64,000 nucleotides of DNA from Fulvia fulva (GCF_020509005.1 NC_063013.1:4898001-4962000); one strand, 5' to 3'; positions 1-11,251 are shown, numbered from the stretch's first letter. Translations and numbers: made by a program. Notes: a model not told the origin generated them from the letters alone.

Positions 1-131
1 GGCTTCACTCGAAACAGCATCGATTTTATGCTATATACACTTCACATTGTTACATCTCTGTGTGCTATCATCATCTGGTATCATTTCATTACATCTCGTC
101 AACCTGTCTCATACACCTCATGTACCACCAT

Positions 132-2368
132 CTAGTGGTACGACTGCCTCCTCTTGAAGGTTTTCATCTGGCTTCTCTTGCCAGGCTTAGCATAACCGTC
201 CTTGCCACCATACCTTGGGCTGCTCTCGCTGTAGTGCTCGTAGTTGCCCTCTGGACACTCCTTGGCCTTGCCTGCGTTGTCCTTGCCGTAGCCTGGGTGG
301 CTACCGTGGCCGTTGCCACCCGCTGGAACCTGAGAAAGACCCAAACACTCGGCCATCTTGAAGAAGATGTCAATGCTGTTGTACACACCTCCGAATAGCT
401 CTTGGCAGCCCTTTGGACCCATGGTGAAGACGGCGACATCGGTAAGAGAGTGGACACCCTGGTCGGCGTTGGTTGGGAGGGTACCGTTGACGATGAAGCC
501 AGATTGGGCATCCTCGTCGTTGACGAAGTAGTCGGTGGCGGGGAAGCCGGTGATGTTGGTCGCTGCCTTGCGTGGGCTGTTCTTGTGGACTTGGTAGTTC
601 TCGCGGTGATCCGGATTGGCGGAGAAACCCTGGGCTAGAGTGTACCGTGGGTCCCAGTTGGTTGGGAAGTTGGAGTCGACGTACTTGAGCTGGTGTCCGT
701 CACCAATAGTGTTGATGTACTGTGAAAGACCAGACTCCTGGTAAGTCCCGACAGCCTTGCGTTTCTCACGTGGATCGGTCTTTTCATTCAAGTACTTGGT
801 GTCAACGCTGCCGAAGACATCGAAGCCATGACCGTGGTCGGCAGTGACGACGACCAAGGTGTTTCCAAGCTCGCCAAGCTCTTCCAAGTGCTTGATTGAA
901 GCACGGATGGTGTCATCAAGCTCCAGAAGCTCGCCAAGAGCGCGGTCGTAGTCGAGAAGATGCATTTGCTTGTCGACAGAGGCAGCCTCGGACATGATGA
1001 ACCAGCCCTTGTCATCGTCGGCTTTCGAGCGGGTCTCGAGGATGTCGATGGCCTTGAGAGTCATCTCACGGAGACCTGGCTGATCAACGGCGTCGGTACC
1101 ATCGCAAGTCGGGCTGTTCTCTCCACCTTCCAAATTGTCAGTGTAGACATTGCGATCAAGCCACTTGGCCATGTTTGACTGGGTGAAGATTCCGAGCGCT
1201 CGCTCCGAGTTGGAGGCGGTCTCGAGAGAGCTGCCATTGTAGAGGACTTGGTAGCCAGCATCAGCAAAGACCTTGTAGTAGTCCTGGTCCATGTATGTCT
1301 CGCCACCGACCTCTGGACTGCAGAAGTTCTCGGCACCTCCACCGAAGAGAACATCAGGTCCATTCCACTCAGTCCAGGTGTAGTTGACAATGCCGTGGAT
1401 GAAAGAGTCGATGACTGCGCCGTACTCGCCACGGTCTCTGGTGTGGGCAGTCAATGCTGCAGGTGTGGCATCAGCGATGAAGGCTGTGGACACAATTCCG
1501 ATGTGCCCTCCGTAAACACGGTGAAAGATCTCGGCAATGCTCTCAATCTTGGGGTCATCGAAAGGATCCTCAGATGTGTCGCCATAAACACCAAGAGCGT
1601 TGACGACCGACTTGTGGCCAGTGTACAGGGCAGTGGCAGAGTTTGCTGAGTCCGTGAGGAAAGTATCGATGGCGTGAGTCATCTGGTGACCAAGCACTGG
1701 GAACTTGTCCAGCTGCATCAAGCTCTGGTAGCGGCCATTGACAGTCTTGTGGGCGATCAAGCGAGCAGCTGTAATCATGTTGGTGGTCATGCCGTCACCG
1801 ATGAACATGAGGACGTTCTTGGTCTTGCGGACCTGCTCAATGTCACGGACGTGCCAGTATGCGGTCGTGTTGGTGCCATTGTAGCTGAGGATGGCCTCGT
1901 AGTCGCCTGGCTCGTACAGAGCTACTCTTCGCCAGGCCTTGGAGGCAACGTTGATGATGGATGGAGTGTCGGCATCTTGGGCGTATAGATCTCTGCGTAC
2001 TGAAGTCAGAAGCGATTCTTGGGCAGTCTTCACATGCTAACTCACTCGAACCAGCTGAAGTCCCAAGTCTCAAGCTCGGGCTCCTCGAGCTCAAAGTACG
2101 CACTCACATCCTTCGCCTCTCCCCCAACCTTGGCGATGGTAAAGGTGAAGTGCTCATCCGGCTCTCCGTTCGTCGCCTCGGATCCATTGACAGGCGCATG
2201 CACCTCAACACGAATGTCAAAGTACTGTCCCGCAAGGAAATCCTGTTGATCTGGAGGAATAACACATCCTAACGTAGGACATGTCCCAAAGCGTCGGAAA
2301 GTCTGCGCAGTCGCAACAGCAGCAAAGCTAGCTGCAGCCACCACTGTCGAAGGAGTGACGAAACGCAT
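132..2368 (-). CDS. Secreted PhoA-type alkaline phosphatase, one intron
   Basis: Proposed CDS is complement(join(132..1992, 2046..2368)), 727 aa. The 53-nt intron (1993..2045) has a GTGAGT donor, a CTGAC branch site and a CGCAG acceptor; this acceptor keeps the frame (W-F-E then D-L-Y), whereas the nearer TTCAG does not. Residues 1 to about 21 form a signal peptide ending A-T-A-Q, so the enzyme should be secreted or vacuolar and hydrolyse phosphomonoesters. Seen motifs of the metal-dependent alkaline phosphatase family: FIGDGM near 174 (metal Asp), TDSANSATA with the nucleophile Ser near 223, MSEAASVDKQMH near 442-452, TADHGHG near 491-497 and GVHSLTDV near 620-627. An extra domain of about 100 residues precedes the catalytic domain, and a Gly/His/Lys-rich tail follows it. 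A TATA-like box lies about 95 bp upstream. No frame damage is seen. Family call is very likely; subcellular site is inferred. Confidence 0.92.
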
Positions 2369-2461
2369 CGTGACAGGTCAATCCCTCAACAGTGCCACGA
2401 GGGAGAGCAGTGTCTAGAAGACCTTGATGAACCCAGGTGCAGCGCGTGCGGAAACCCTGCT

Positions 2462-2471
2462 CTTTATAAAG
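2462..2471 (-). promoter_or_regulatory. TATA-like box of the alkaline phosphatase gene
   Basis: The palindrome CTTTATAAAG lies about 95-100 bp upstream of the ATG at 2368 and reads as a TATA element on the minus strand. Position and sequence support it; the start of transcription is not visible. Confidence 0.5.
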
Positions 2472-3385
2472 TACACTTTATTACCCAGAGCCATGTCACT
2501 TTCTATTCCCACGCCGGTCTGCCGTGCCTGCATGCACAGTGCACTTCATCTCTCCACGACATCGACCCCAACAGCAACAATCCTTCCCTGATGAACGCCG
2601 TCGACATCGAGCCGGTCAGACAAGCACTGCAGCCCTGTACCCGTGCAGCATCGCGCGATACCATTGGCCATCCGGCATCGTGGTGCCATCGCTCCTGCTT
2701 CTTCAGGACGAGCCAAGCAACCAGCGACACCTCCACGAGCCTGGGCATACTGGGCAGTACCAACAGACTTGCGTGAAAGAAACGCAGCCAAGAGGTGTCT
2801 AGCTTCCTTGCCGTTCGCGAAGCTGGCGAAGCAACATTATAAGAAGGTCGAGGTTCGCCGGCGATGGAGACACGTGCGTCCATTGCTTGCAGTTGAGTGG
2901 CTGGAAATTCGTGGAGGTATCGCAGCGTGCTGCTAGCAACGCCTGTCGTGCTACCATCTTGCCATCATGCATCGCGCCAAGCACACGTGGTGGAACATGC
3001 CTTTACCACGCGAACGGACGAACTGCTGCATCGAGATGGCAAGCTCGCTTGATATCTTGTTAACGTCAAAATGCAGTGTAGTGCAGGAGCTGCAGGATCA
3101 TGATTGGATCGACAAGTTGAGGTGAGCTCTATGATCATGATGCTCATAACTTCATCGTAGATAGGAAGCGGAGCTCTCTCTTCCACGCAATTAACGACAC
3201 ATACAGCGCCCCATATCCAGCGCCGCCGCAGTCACAGTACACCTTCGCTTTTGTTTCCGCCTTTCCAGCTTGCTCGCTTGCTTTCATCATATCGTCGTTA
3301 AGATTTTGCTGCAGGGTGTAGTGGGAAGAATTATCTGCAGTCTAAGAGCAAAAGCAAAATATACAATGCGAGGCCTTCACACGCC
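2472..3385. other. Intergenic region, no gene seen
   Basis: About 0.9 kb between the phosphatase promoter and the 3' end of the Byr4-like gene. The short open frames here overlap each other on both strands, lack recognisable domains and look like chance frames in GC-balanced DNA. I see no tRNA cloverleaf. It should hold the upstream control region of the phosphatase and the 3' UTR of the next gene. Confidence 0.6.
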
Positions 3386-5928
3386 TCACAGACCACCGAG
3401 GGTGTCGACATCGCGAGGAACGATATCTCGGATAGCTCTTCTCCAGAGACCATTGTCGGGCCAGGATGTTGGACCTTCGTTCGAGGGCACGAACCAGTGT
3501 TCGCACTTCCGGCGCCAGGCTTGTTCTTCTTCCTCTTGAATGCGGCAGAAGCGTGGACCAAGATCGAACTCCTCATGTAGCTCGCCAGCGCCTCCAGCTG
3601 CGAGCGACAACGGACTTGCGAGACCACCGAGACCACCAGCACCTGGAACGGGAGTGTTCTCGTCTTTTAGGTCTTCAATGCCGGCGAAAGCATCCTCTTC
3701 GTCGTCCGCATCTGTGACCGATGGAGACAATTGCCCGGACACATCTCGTCCACCTTTGACCTTGAGCCATTTCATTTGCTGAGGATCGTACACCATGCCG
3801 TTCTGCACTTGGATGTTGTGGCCGTTTCCGGTTGGTACATGGGCGATCAGTGCGGGTCGGGAGGGTGAGGTGGATGGACCGTGCTGTCTGTCCATGTAGG
3901 AGGTTTGTGTGTTCGTGGACGGCGAAGGTGTTTCGAGAGGAGGTATGTCGAATTGAGCCAACGTGTTCTCATTGCCTTCCCAGCGCAGAGTTTGCGGGTT
4001 GTAGACCATGCCCTTCTCACCTGGTGTCATGTTAGTTGTGCTCCGCAGATCTTCAATCTCGCTTAGCACTTACTCTTAGGTATGTGGGACCCTCCGATAC
4101 CTGCGATCAAGGCAGGCCTCTTGCTCCGCTGTCTGTTCGCACTCGGACTGCTGTGAGGGCTCCTAGCTGCGACCTGAGCTTTCCAATTGGTAGTAAGAGG
4201 TTGCAATGGTCCTTCGCTCCTGGGGCGTGATTGATTTACAAGTCTGGATTCTCTGGCAATTCTACTTGCGGCAGTGTCACGCAGATAGCTCGGCGTGTGA
4301 TCATGAAGGCCTCTGACCGGACTCGAAGGCGTTTTGGGGGGTGCAGGCGTCATCATACGTTCGGGTACGGCAGATGCAGAGTATGCAGAGTTGCGCTTGG
4401 TAGGGTCCATGAACTCACTCCGACTCTGCGTTCTCCGTAGTGTGCCCTGCTTGGGAGGACCGCGCGCAACAGGCTGTTTAGTGAACTTGCTTTCTTTCAC
4501 GGCAGACGTGGGTAGATCATCGAAAATCTCAAGCTCAGAGCCGTCACCAAAATTGCGTTTTCGTGCAGGTTTCTTGATTGTCTGCATGAGTTTTGCCTCA
4601 CGGATTAGCGACGCCGGTGCTGTGTCTTGTCTCTGCCTAGGAGCACGGGACGGAGTGTCTGGGGTCACTTGATGGGCGAGCCTCGAGGTGGGACGAGGTG
4701 GCGGTGACTGGGCTCCCTGCCGATGAGGATCAGAGTCCCTCCGAAGGTGGTATGGCATTGCTCGCTGAGCAGTCACATGCGAAGACTGGTGGTTGGAAAC
4801 TCCAGCAGGCAAGAACGGGGCAGGTGTCCTCTGGAAAGAGCTATTGCTGGACTGGTTCCGTAACACTGGCATCGAGCGCTTAGATCGAAGCAGCTGAGAG
4901 CTTGTCGTGGTCGGTTGTCTTCGCTCGCGGACATGATGGGAAGCACCAGACTCGAAAACAGGATCCAATCGTGAGGTGTGTTTTGAACCAGACACTGGGC
5001 GTGGAATATGTGAGCGGTTGTAGATGGGCTTGTCAGTGGGTCTGTCGTGAAAGTTCAGTGTTGTAGCTGGTCTTTGTGTGGCGGGAGTCGAAGTTTCAGA
5101 TGCTCTGACCTGCACGTTCTTGTTGGTGGTCCGTTTCCGAACGTCCAGAATACCGCCTCGGCCGAGGTCAAAGTCATTGTCGAAGTCGTCATTGTCATTT
5201 GACTCAAGTTTCGACTTTTTGTGTGTGTTGGTGTTCATGGTGGCTGGTTGCTCCAGAGCGGGCGTCGTGCTGGGTTGTGATAGATCTGACAGCTCAGCAT
5301 CTGCCGCTCGGCGTTTCTGCAGCTTTGCTTCGAAGTCCATCGGGCCTTCTGGCAGTTCGAGGCCTCCAAAGTCATCGACCTCACTGTCGGCTGTGGCAGA
5401 GCCCAAGCTCGGACTCATCACAGAAGCAGACGAGCTTCTCGCTCGTGTACCGTCGCGTTTCGTACCCGCGAATCGAATGCCTAGGCTGCCCTCGAGGTCA
5501 TCGAAGTCGTCCATGTCCTCTCCCGACATGACGTTGGCGTCTTCTGCCCGCGGCTTCAACTTGAGTGGCTGGTCAGACATCTCGAGATCGTTGTCCCAAT
5601 CATCGTCTATCTTTTGCTTCGACTTCTTCTTCCCAAGGCGTTTGATGGTGCCTCCAAGCAAAGCGCTGGCAGGTATGTTGGTGGGAATGGGGATTCCTGC
5701 CTGTTTCGCGGAGTCGATGGCATGGGTCGTGGCCTGATCGTCGTTGGGTTGTAGCACCACGTTCCACGCGTCTTCGTCGCCGCCGGCCACCGACTCAGAG
5801 CGGACTGACAGTCGCGATGAAATGGCAGTGCCGGTGGTGCTGCCTGCCGCGAAGGCCTGGAATTCGCCGTGAAAATCATCGTCGTCGTCCCAACTTTCGA
5901 CCTGTTTCGAGGCGTCGGTGGTGGCCAT
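3386..5928 (-). CDS. Byr4/Bfa1-like subunit of the septation/mitotic-exit GTPase-activating complex, one intron
   Basis: Proposed CDS is complement(join(3386..4020, 4074..5928)), 829 aa. The 53-nt intron (4021..4073) has a GTAAGT donor, an ACTAAC branch site and a CAG acceptor, and joins P-K-S to E-K-G in frame. Byr4/Bfa1 proteins act with a TBC-domain partner (Cdc16/Bub2) as a two-part GAP that holds the Spg1/Tem1 GTPase off at spindle poles and so restrains septation. Visible support: a very acidic N-terminus (W-D-D-D-D-D-F near 13-19), a long Ser/Pro/Arg-rich disordered middle, then two copies of a motif typical of this family, GMVYNPQTLRW near 622 and GMVYDPQQMKWLKV near 693-706. An EEEEQAWRRKCEHWF segment and an I-R-D-I-V-P near the C-terminus complete the pattern. 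It is divergent from the XRCC4-like gene with about 630 bp between starts. The family call rests on motif recognition without a search. Confidence 0.85.
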
Positions 5929-6211
5929 AGCGGTCAGCTGCCTGGCCTGGTGCAGCTTTCACTGCGCTGGGAGAGTATTTCCCCCAGATGTCCAGGAGCG
6001 AGGCAGTGTGCGTGGAGGAGGTCGGTGAATGGCATGCAGTCCTTCTAATGCAGGAGTGCAGCGGCAAGTACATGTAGCAAAGATGGCGGGTCGTCTGTCG
6101 GTCGCGCTTGCTTCGGCCCGCTCGTTCTTGCTAATGCTCTGCAGGGTCAGCGTCCAAGCTCAAACAACTAGAACTAGCGACACGAATACACTAGGAGGTA
6201 CTACCCGACAG

Positions 6212-6258
6212 TAGCTACTACGGCTAGCTACTACGGCTAGCTACTACGGCTAGCTACT
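6212..6258 (+). repeat. 13-bp tandem repeat, 3.6 copies, just upstream of a TATA box
   Basis: The unit TAGCTACTACGGC occurs at 6212..6224, 6225..6237 and 6238..6250 without mismatch, with a partial fourth copy to 6258. Each unit contains TAGCTA, so the array has regularly spaced AGCT palindromes. It ends one base before a TATA box, which places it as a possible upstream activating array of the XRCC4-like gene. Confidence 0.9.
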
Positions 6259-6259
6259 G

Positions 6260-6267
6260 TATAAAAG
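6260..6267 (+). promoter_or_regulatory. TATA box, XRCC4-like gene
   Basis: TATAAAAG lies about 290 bp upstream of the chosen ATG and directly after the 13-bp array. The match is good; the distance implies a 5' UTR of roughly 250 nt or use of the earlier ATG at 6452. Confidence 0.5.
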
Positions 6268-6556
6268 TTGGCTCGAGGACGGCAATGCGCAGAAAGGGCA
6301 CCATTCACTCGGCCAAATGACGCGTGTATCACGCGACAAGAATTGCACCCTTTGCACCCTTCAAATCTCAAGCGAGCTATTCTCGCTTCCACAGTGTGGA
6401 TGATCCCTGGCGCCTACACGGACATCCTTCTGGACAGAGGGTCTCGCGATCGTGGATGCCTTGGACGCGAAACAGGCTTCCTCGAGCCTGGTCACTTCCA
6501 ATCTCTCCAACTTGATATCTTCAAATCTTGTTGCCACCGCCGTCTTACCACTCACC

Positions 6557-7717
6557 ATGGCAACCTCGCGCCGAGAAGAACTGCTTCGGCTGAAGCGCAC
6601 CGACCATAAGACGGAACACTTGGTGCTCCATGTCGCGGACCATTCGACAAGCCCGGACACGCTAGATCTGAAGCTGGTTGGAACCGACACCGAACGTCTG
6701 TATCACGGCAACGTGGAAGAATCTTCTCTCGAGACCCTGCAGGCAAGCAATTTCAAGGGCAATCTTGCAGAGTTCAAGACAGTGCTCTCATATGCCTTGC
6801 TCCACCAACTTCCAAAAGGGCCCTTTCCGGATGTCCTGGAAGGAGTGGAGACCGTGGCGGCGGTCGATATCAAGACCTTTACTGTCACTATTCGTAAGAA
6901 TATTAGCGGCATTACTCAGAAGCTGGCCGCAATCAAGCTCGAAGAAGACACTGGGAATATCGAGGTGAACTTCATCGGCTGGACTGACGAGGCTCTCATT
7001 GACAGAGACGACCTACGAGCTCGCCTTGCTGATACTGAAGAACACATGAAGGAGCAGCAAGCACAAGTCGCGCAGTTATCCGCAGAGCTCGACAAGCTTG
7101 TCAAGGCCAAGAAACAGCATGAGGAGGAGATGCTAAGCAAGTTTGCTGCGCTATTGAACGCGAAGAAGCTGAAAATTCGAGATCAGCAACGGCTGCTCTC
7201 AAGTGCCAAAGTCGATTTTGACGCAGTAGAGGAAGTCGAGCAAGCTAGATTGTCCAATGGCACAAAACGAGTAGGAGCTTCGAGGAAGGGGAAGCGGAAA
7301 GCCCACGGCACTGTTGAACCAGCTGCCCCAGAAGTTGAGGATGAAGGTGAAGACGATGCGACTGCCGATGGTACAGATGACGCCCAAGAAGAAGACAGAA
7401 GGCGTCAAGAGACCCCAGAGACTGACGAAGAAGATCTCGCAGATGAAGATCTTGACGTTGAAGGAGACAGCAGTGGGATGGCGACGGCGATTGATGACTC
7501 TCAGACGACACGTCGGGTAGCAACAAAGGCGACCCGGAAGGGCCATCGGGGTCAGCGCAGCTCGCAAAAGATCAATGCTGATAAACAAAAGTCGCCATCG
7601 CCTCAGCGAAAACTGCCGAGCAGAAAGGCGAAATCACCAGCGAAAGAACCAACTCCACCAGCTCCATCTAATGATGTTGACGATGTTGACGATGACGAGA
7701 CAGACGATGAGCTTTGA
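6557..7717 (+). CDS. XRCC4-like non-homologous end-joining protein
   Basis: 386 aa, no intron seen. XRCC4 (Lif1 in yeast) binds DNA ligase IV and supports end joining of double-strand breaks in the nucleus. The order of parts fits the family: a compact N-terminal head (about 1-140, ending V-N-F-I-G-W), a heptad-rich coiled coil (about 151-218) containing LLNAKKLKIRDQQRLL, close to the conserved helix of XRCC4 proteins, and a low-complexity tail with acidic runs (about 255-310) and Lys/Arg/Ser-Pro patches ending in a D/E cluster. The start at 6557 was chosen because it sits in ACCATGG and begins the head domain directly; an in-frame ATG at 6452 would add 35 residues rich in Ser/Leu with no clear role. 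The call is from domain layout and one motif, so a related stalk-type protein is possible. Confidence 0.8.
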   Translation: MATSRREELLRLKRTDHKTEHLVLHVADHSTSPDTLDLKLVGTDTERLYHGNVEESSLETLQASNFKGNLAEFKTVLSYALLHQLPKGPFPDVLEGVETVAAVDIKTFTVTIRKNISGITQKLAAIKLEEDTGNIEVNFIGWTDEALIDRDDLRARLADTEEHMKEQQAQVAQLSAELDKLVKAKKQHEEEMLSKFAALLNAKKLKIRDQQRLLSSAKVDFDAVEEVEQARLSNGTKRVGASRKGKRKAHGTVEPAAPEVEDEGEDDATADGTDDAQEEDRRRQETPETDEEDLADEDLDVEGDSSGMATAIDDSQTTRRVATKATRKGHRGQRSSQKINADKQKSPSPQRKLPSRKAKSPAKEPTPPAPSNDVDDVDDDETDDEL

Positions 7718-8686
7718 GCAATTTCAGCGCGATGCATTAGAGTAGACAGATGGCATGAAAAGGGCAACTCGACGATAGCGTGGTTGCTATGTTCCAGGAT
7801 CCAGGTGTTGTACTCATCTCGGCGAACGTGACATCGGAAGCGTACCCTGGCGCAAACCTTCAGGGGAGAGTCAATGATCGACGCACGCGCTCCACGGAAC
7901 GGCGGCTCGCAGAAGAGTCGGGTACAGTATCGAGACTCGAGAGAGGTGACAGGGTCTTGACCGTCGTCCACCTCACAACGCGGCACCACCTGCCGATGTT
8001 CACGAAAAAGAACAAAGAATGCCATGAGCGCGGTCAAGCGCGCCAGACATGTTCTTACCGTTCAATATCACGAGCAAGTGAACGTCCGTCCTCGCGCATA
8101 TAGTGTTGGAGTTGGCACCATGCTCGGAAGGCTTCGTCATAACACGCGGGTTCGTACATGTACATGTAGGTTTCGAGTACTGTACTGCTTCTCAGCTGTT
8201 GCTACTACATCGCGATTGCACTCATTCATTGTCCTCTCACCGTCTATCACAAACGTCAATATCGCAGCTCCACCACTGCGCCTATCCTACAACTAGTTCG
8301 ACGACCATCTCGCGACTGCATTGCACATATAATCCGAGTCGCGGGTCGAGTCGGTCGCGGGGACTTCGCGAGCTGCAGTGTCGCCATTCGGTATCTACCA
8401 TCACCACCAAGAAAGCGTGCAGGACGCGCATCTCTCCATTGATCGGAGCCTGCATGACATTCACGCCGCCGAACAAGCCACGCGTGCGCCATTAAGCCAT
8501 CACTTGTCTCTCTGAGACACAAGAGCGGCCGCCGCCTTCGCAGCTGGAGCTCACTTCTGGCGCGAAGCACCTCACCAACTCCGAACACAACATCCAATGC
8601 ACCACAAACTCTACAACCACCAATCGCACGCGATATAGCACCTCTAATGCAGTCTATCACCTCACTCTGGACCGGCTAGCGTTATC
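7718..8686. other. Intergenic region, no gene seen
   Basis: Nearly 1 kb between the end of the XRCC4-like gene and the start of the next plus-strand gene. Overlapping short frames on both strands carry no recognisable domain. The last part (8200-8680) is rich in CA/CT and ACAAC runs, as expected of a fungal promoter and 5' leader. No RNA gene was recognised. Confidence 0.6.
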
Positions 8687-11251
8687 ATGTCTGCGGCGAC
8701 GAATGCGTCACAAGACAGGCAGCCAACCTCGCCAAAATGGACCCGGAGCAAGAAAGATCAGGAGGATCTCGATGCCATAGATGCTGCGGTCGTGCGCATG
8801 CAGAAAGTCACCAGAGCCGATCCATACATTCTGAGCATACCGCAAGATGTGGAACCGTATAGACACTCCTACAAGGCGCAAATCGAACAATGGCGCTACT
8901 ACACTCCATTCAAGATTGATGATCGTGAGGACGAGAGTATTCAATATCAGACTTTTGTCTATCACGAGCCCGGCACAGATATGTGGGAGCTGCGAAACAA
9001 CCGCGCTGAAGAGGCGTCCACGAACGAGACTGCCGATAAGACGAGGCCTGGAACTGGCGCGAACACTCCAAATGGCGCGCCGAAGAAGAAGATCAGCCTG
9101 CTTGACTACAAGAAGAACAAATCAGGCGGGACTACCACCCCCGAGCTCAAGGGTGCAAAAGGTGCTGATGCGCCAGCAAGGCAGCCAGCTGTGAAGGGGC
9201 CCATTGAGCGGGTCAAGGCCGAGGATGACGAGATACTTGCTACAGTAGCTGAGGTTGAGAGTGAAGGAACTGCGGCGGTGAAAGATACGCTTAGACCGCA
9301 GAACGAGCTGAAGCGCAAGAGGGAGCAAGAAACAACGAAGCCGAAGCATGAGCAGGAGCTGAAGAAGGCGGAGGTGAAGGTGAATGGGGACACACCTGCT
9401 GCGAAGAAAGCGAAGACTTCAGATGTCACTCCCTCGAAACAGCAGAAGCCCGATACTGCGCGGCGGAAAGATGAAACGACTTCACGGGCGCCCGTCAGGA
9501 CGAAGAAGGAAAGCCAGGCGCAGGAGACCAGTCTGCCACCGCGATTATCGCCACTACAGCCACCTGGCATGCCAGAAAGACTTTCCCCACTGCAGACAAT
9601 GGTACCAGAGGAACCGCCTGCAAAGATCTCGTCTATGAAGATACTGTCGCCAACCATTCCCGGCAATGTGGCGAAGGCATTAGAAGCTCGTTCATCCGCA
9701 TCCAACTCTACGACGAAGAAGAACGACAAGCTGACGCCTCTGAAGAAGGCTGAGGTTGTAACGAAACACAAGTCACCCGTGCCACGCAATGGCTTTCGTG
9801 CTACATCCAGCTCACCTGCTGTGCGTTCAGACGTCGAGGAGAAAGGTCGAGCAAAGACTTCTGCGCCGCGCGCGAAAAGCCCGGAGCATTCGCAGAGTGA
9901 CGATGCTGCTACGAATATCACGGTTTCTACCAAGAAGCTGAAGCCACCAGCCAAGGCAAGTTTGATGGTCAAGATCAAATACAAGAAGGCGCGGCGAGAC
10001 GACATCGCACGGATCTTGAAGATGCGACCCAGACCTGACAAGAGCATGTCTGCGCAGCACGCACTTGTTTCATCCACAGAAGCTGCGAAGGCGCCTGTCA
10101 AGACAGTGGGGGCTTCGAAACTCAACGGCGAGCAGAAAGACGCGACCCCTGCCAAGGGCGTAGCTCAGAAGGTAGGACCTGCTAAAAAGGACAAGATCGA
10201 GAAGAAAGATCAAAGGCCGGTGCAACCTCAGGAGGAGAAGCGACCAGCTGCAGAGAAACGGCCACTTCCCGAAGACACGAACGGCGAATCCGCTGCGAAA
10301 CGAAAGAAGACAGATCAGTCAAACACGCGAAAGGCACCTTCGACACCAGCGCAACGCGAACTTGACTCGCAATTCCAGCCTAAATCTGGACCTCAAGCAA
10401 CGCCGAGCACACGCAAAGGTCTGCTTTCCACATCGATGCAGCGTTCACAGTCTCAGGACAGCAATGGCAATCATGCTACTCCTCCGGAGCTATCGAATAC
10501 GCCTGGTAATAGTGGGCAAGTGAACGGAACGTCTAACAGGCCACCTTCTAGCCAGCCTGTCAAGACGGAAGCGCAGGTGGCCTGGGAGACCGAGCAGAAA
10601 CGTTTGGAGACCATGGGCAGAGACCTTAAGCGGGCTGCCAGCTCTCTCCTCAATACTGAGAACTCGAGTCAAAGGGACAAGAAGGTTGCGGCGGCCCAGA
10701 CCGTGGAGTCTCTGATTTGCTACCTTCTAGCTTTCACTTGCGCTGACGAGTCCAGCTTGGCTGCCAATCCAAAGCGTCCTGCACAACACAGGAATTGGCA
10801 GAGCCTCACTGGCCTCTACCATCTGACCAAGCGTTCCTGCCTGGCATACGCTCCACTTCGCGGCGTAACGGCAGGTCTGGGTTTGTCGTACAGTTCAAGG
10901 ATCCTCGCAATCAGTGCCGAACGTCCAAAGGACAATGCCCATCCTGCCATACCCCTTGAGGTGCTTCAAGAAGCCATCATGGTACAGGAGAAGGCAGGTC
11001 GCTTGTGGGAGGATGAGTTTCCTGACGTGAAGGCTATTGAGACGATGTTTCCATCTGCCTGGCGGGCACATTCAGAGAAAGCCCTCAACAGCGAGGTATT
11101 GAAGCCAAGCGCCCTTGCTGGACCATACAAGTTGCCAATTCTGCTCTCGACCAAGCCATACTTGGCTGCCAGGGCTGGATACGCGATGTTGAAGGAGTGG
11201 ACCGTGAAGGAGAATCTTCAATACACCTTCCAGCTGGAGCTCACTGCTTGA
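8687..11251 (+). CDS. Large disordered nuclear-type protein of unknown function
   Basis: 854 aa in one uninterrupted frame. I do not recognise a named family. An N-terminal conserved-looking block (about 1-110) has aromatic and acidic residues (W-R-Y-Y-T-P-F, Y-H-E-P-G-T-D-M-W-E-L-R) followed by KKKISLLDYKK. Residues about 115-620 are Lys/Glu/Pro/Ser-rich, with many basic patches usable as nuclear signals (such as KRKKTD) and repeated R-L-S-P-L-Q segments. A folded, mainly helical C-terminal domain (about 625-854) begins near A-W-E-T-E-Q-K-R-L and includes a hydrophobic V-E-S-L-I-C-Y-L-L-A-F helix. Basic tail, disordered middle and helical C-terminus resemble chromatin or transcription-elongation scaffold proteins; a distant AFF/Ebp1-type elongation scaffold is only a weak guess. 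Length, coding bias and lack of stops make the gene itself secure. Confidence 0.85.
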   Translation: MSAATNASQDRQPTSPKWTRSKKDQEDLDAIDAAVVRMQKVTRADPYILSIPQDVEPYRHSYKAQIEQWRYYTPFKIDDREDESIQYQTFVYHEPGTDMWELRNNRAEEASTNETADKTRPGTGANTPNGAPKKKISLLDYKKNKSGGTTTPELKGAKGADAPARQPAVKGPIERVKAEDDEILATVAEVESEGTAAVKDTLRPQNELKRKREQETTKPKHEQELKKAEVKVNGDTPAAKKAKTSDVTPSKQQKPDTARRKDETTSRAPVRTKKESQAQETSLPPRLSPLQPPGMPERLSPLQTMVPEEPPAKISSMKILSPTIPGNVAKALEARSSASNSTTKKNDKLTPLKKAEVVTKHKSPVPRNGFRATSSSPAVRSDVEEKGRAKTSAPRAKSPEHSQSDDAATNITVSTKKLKPPAKASLMVKIKYKKARRDDIARILKMRPRPDKSMSAQHALVSSTEAAKAPVKTVGASKLNGEQKDATPAKGVAQKVGPAKKDKIEKKDQRPVQPQEEKRPAAEKRPLPEDTNGESAAKRKKTDQSNTRKAPSTPAQRELDSQFQPKSGPQATPSTRKGLLSTSMQRSQSQDSNGNHATPPELSNTPGNSGQVNGTSNRPPSSQPVKTEAQVAWETEQKRLETMGRDLKRAASSLLNTENSSQRDKKVAAAQTVESLICYLLAFTCADESSLAANPKRPAQHRNWQSLTGLYHLTKRSCLAYAPLRGVTAGLGLSYSSRILAISAERPKDNAHPAIPLEVLQEAIMVQEKAGRLWEDEFPDVKAIETMFPSAWRAHSEKALNSEVLKPSALAGPYKLPILLSTKPYLAARAGYAMLKEWTVKENLQYTFQLELTA

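Larger units (their letters stand above)
5929..6556. promoter_or_regulatory. Divergent promoter region between Byr4-like and XRCC4-like genes
   Basis: About 0.6 kb separates the two divergent start codons. It contains a 13-bp tandem repeat and a TATA box on the plus-strand side (separate entries). No protein-coding gene is supported inside, although one in-frame ATG at 6452 could lengthen the XRCC4-like protein. Confidence 0.55.

Noticed and set aside
1999..2045. Shorter 46-nt intron in the phosphatase gene ending at TTCAG
   Set aside because: It throws the second exon out of frame; the CGCAG seven bases on restores the frame and gives a better branch-site distance.
2503..3186. Frames of 60-126 codons between the phosphatase and Byr4-like genes
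   Set aside because: Mutually overlapping on both strands, no recognisable motif, no splice or promoter context.
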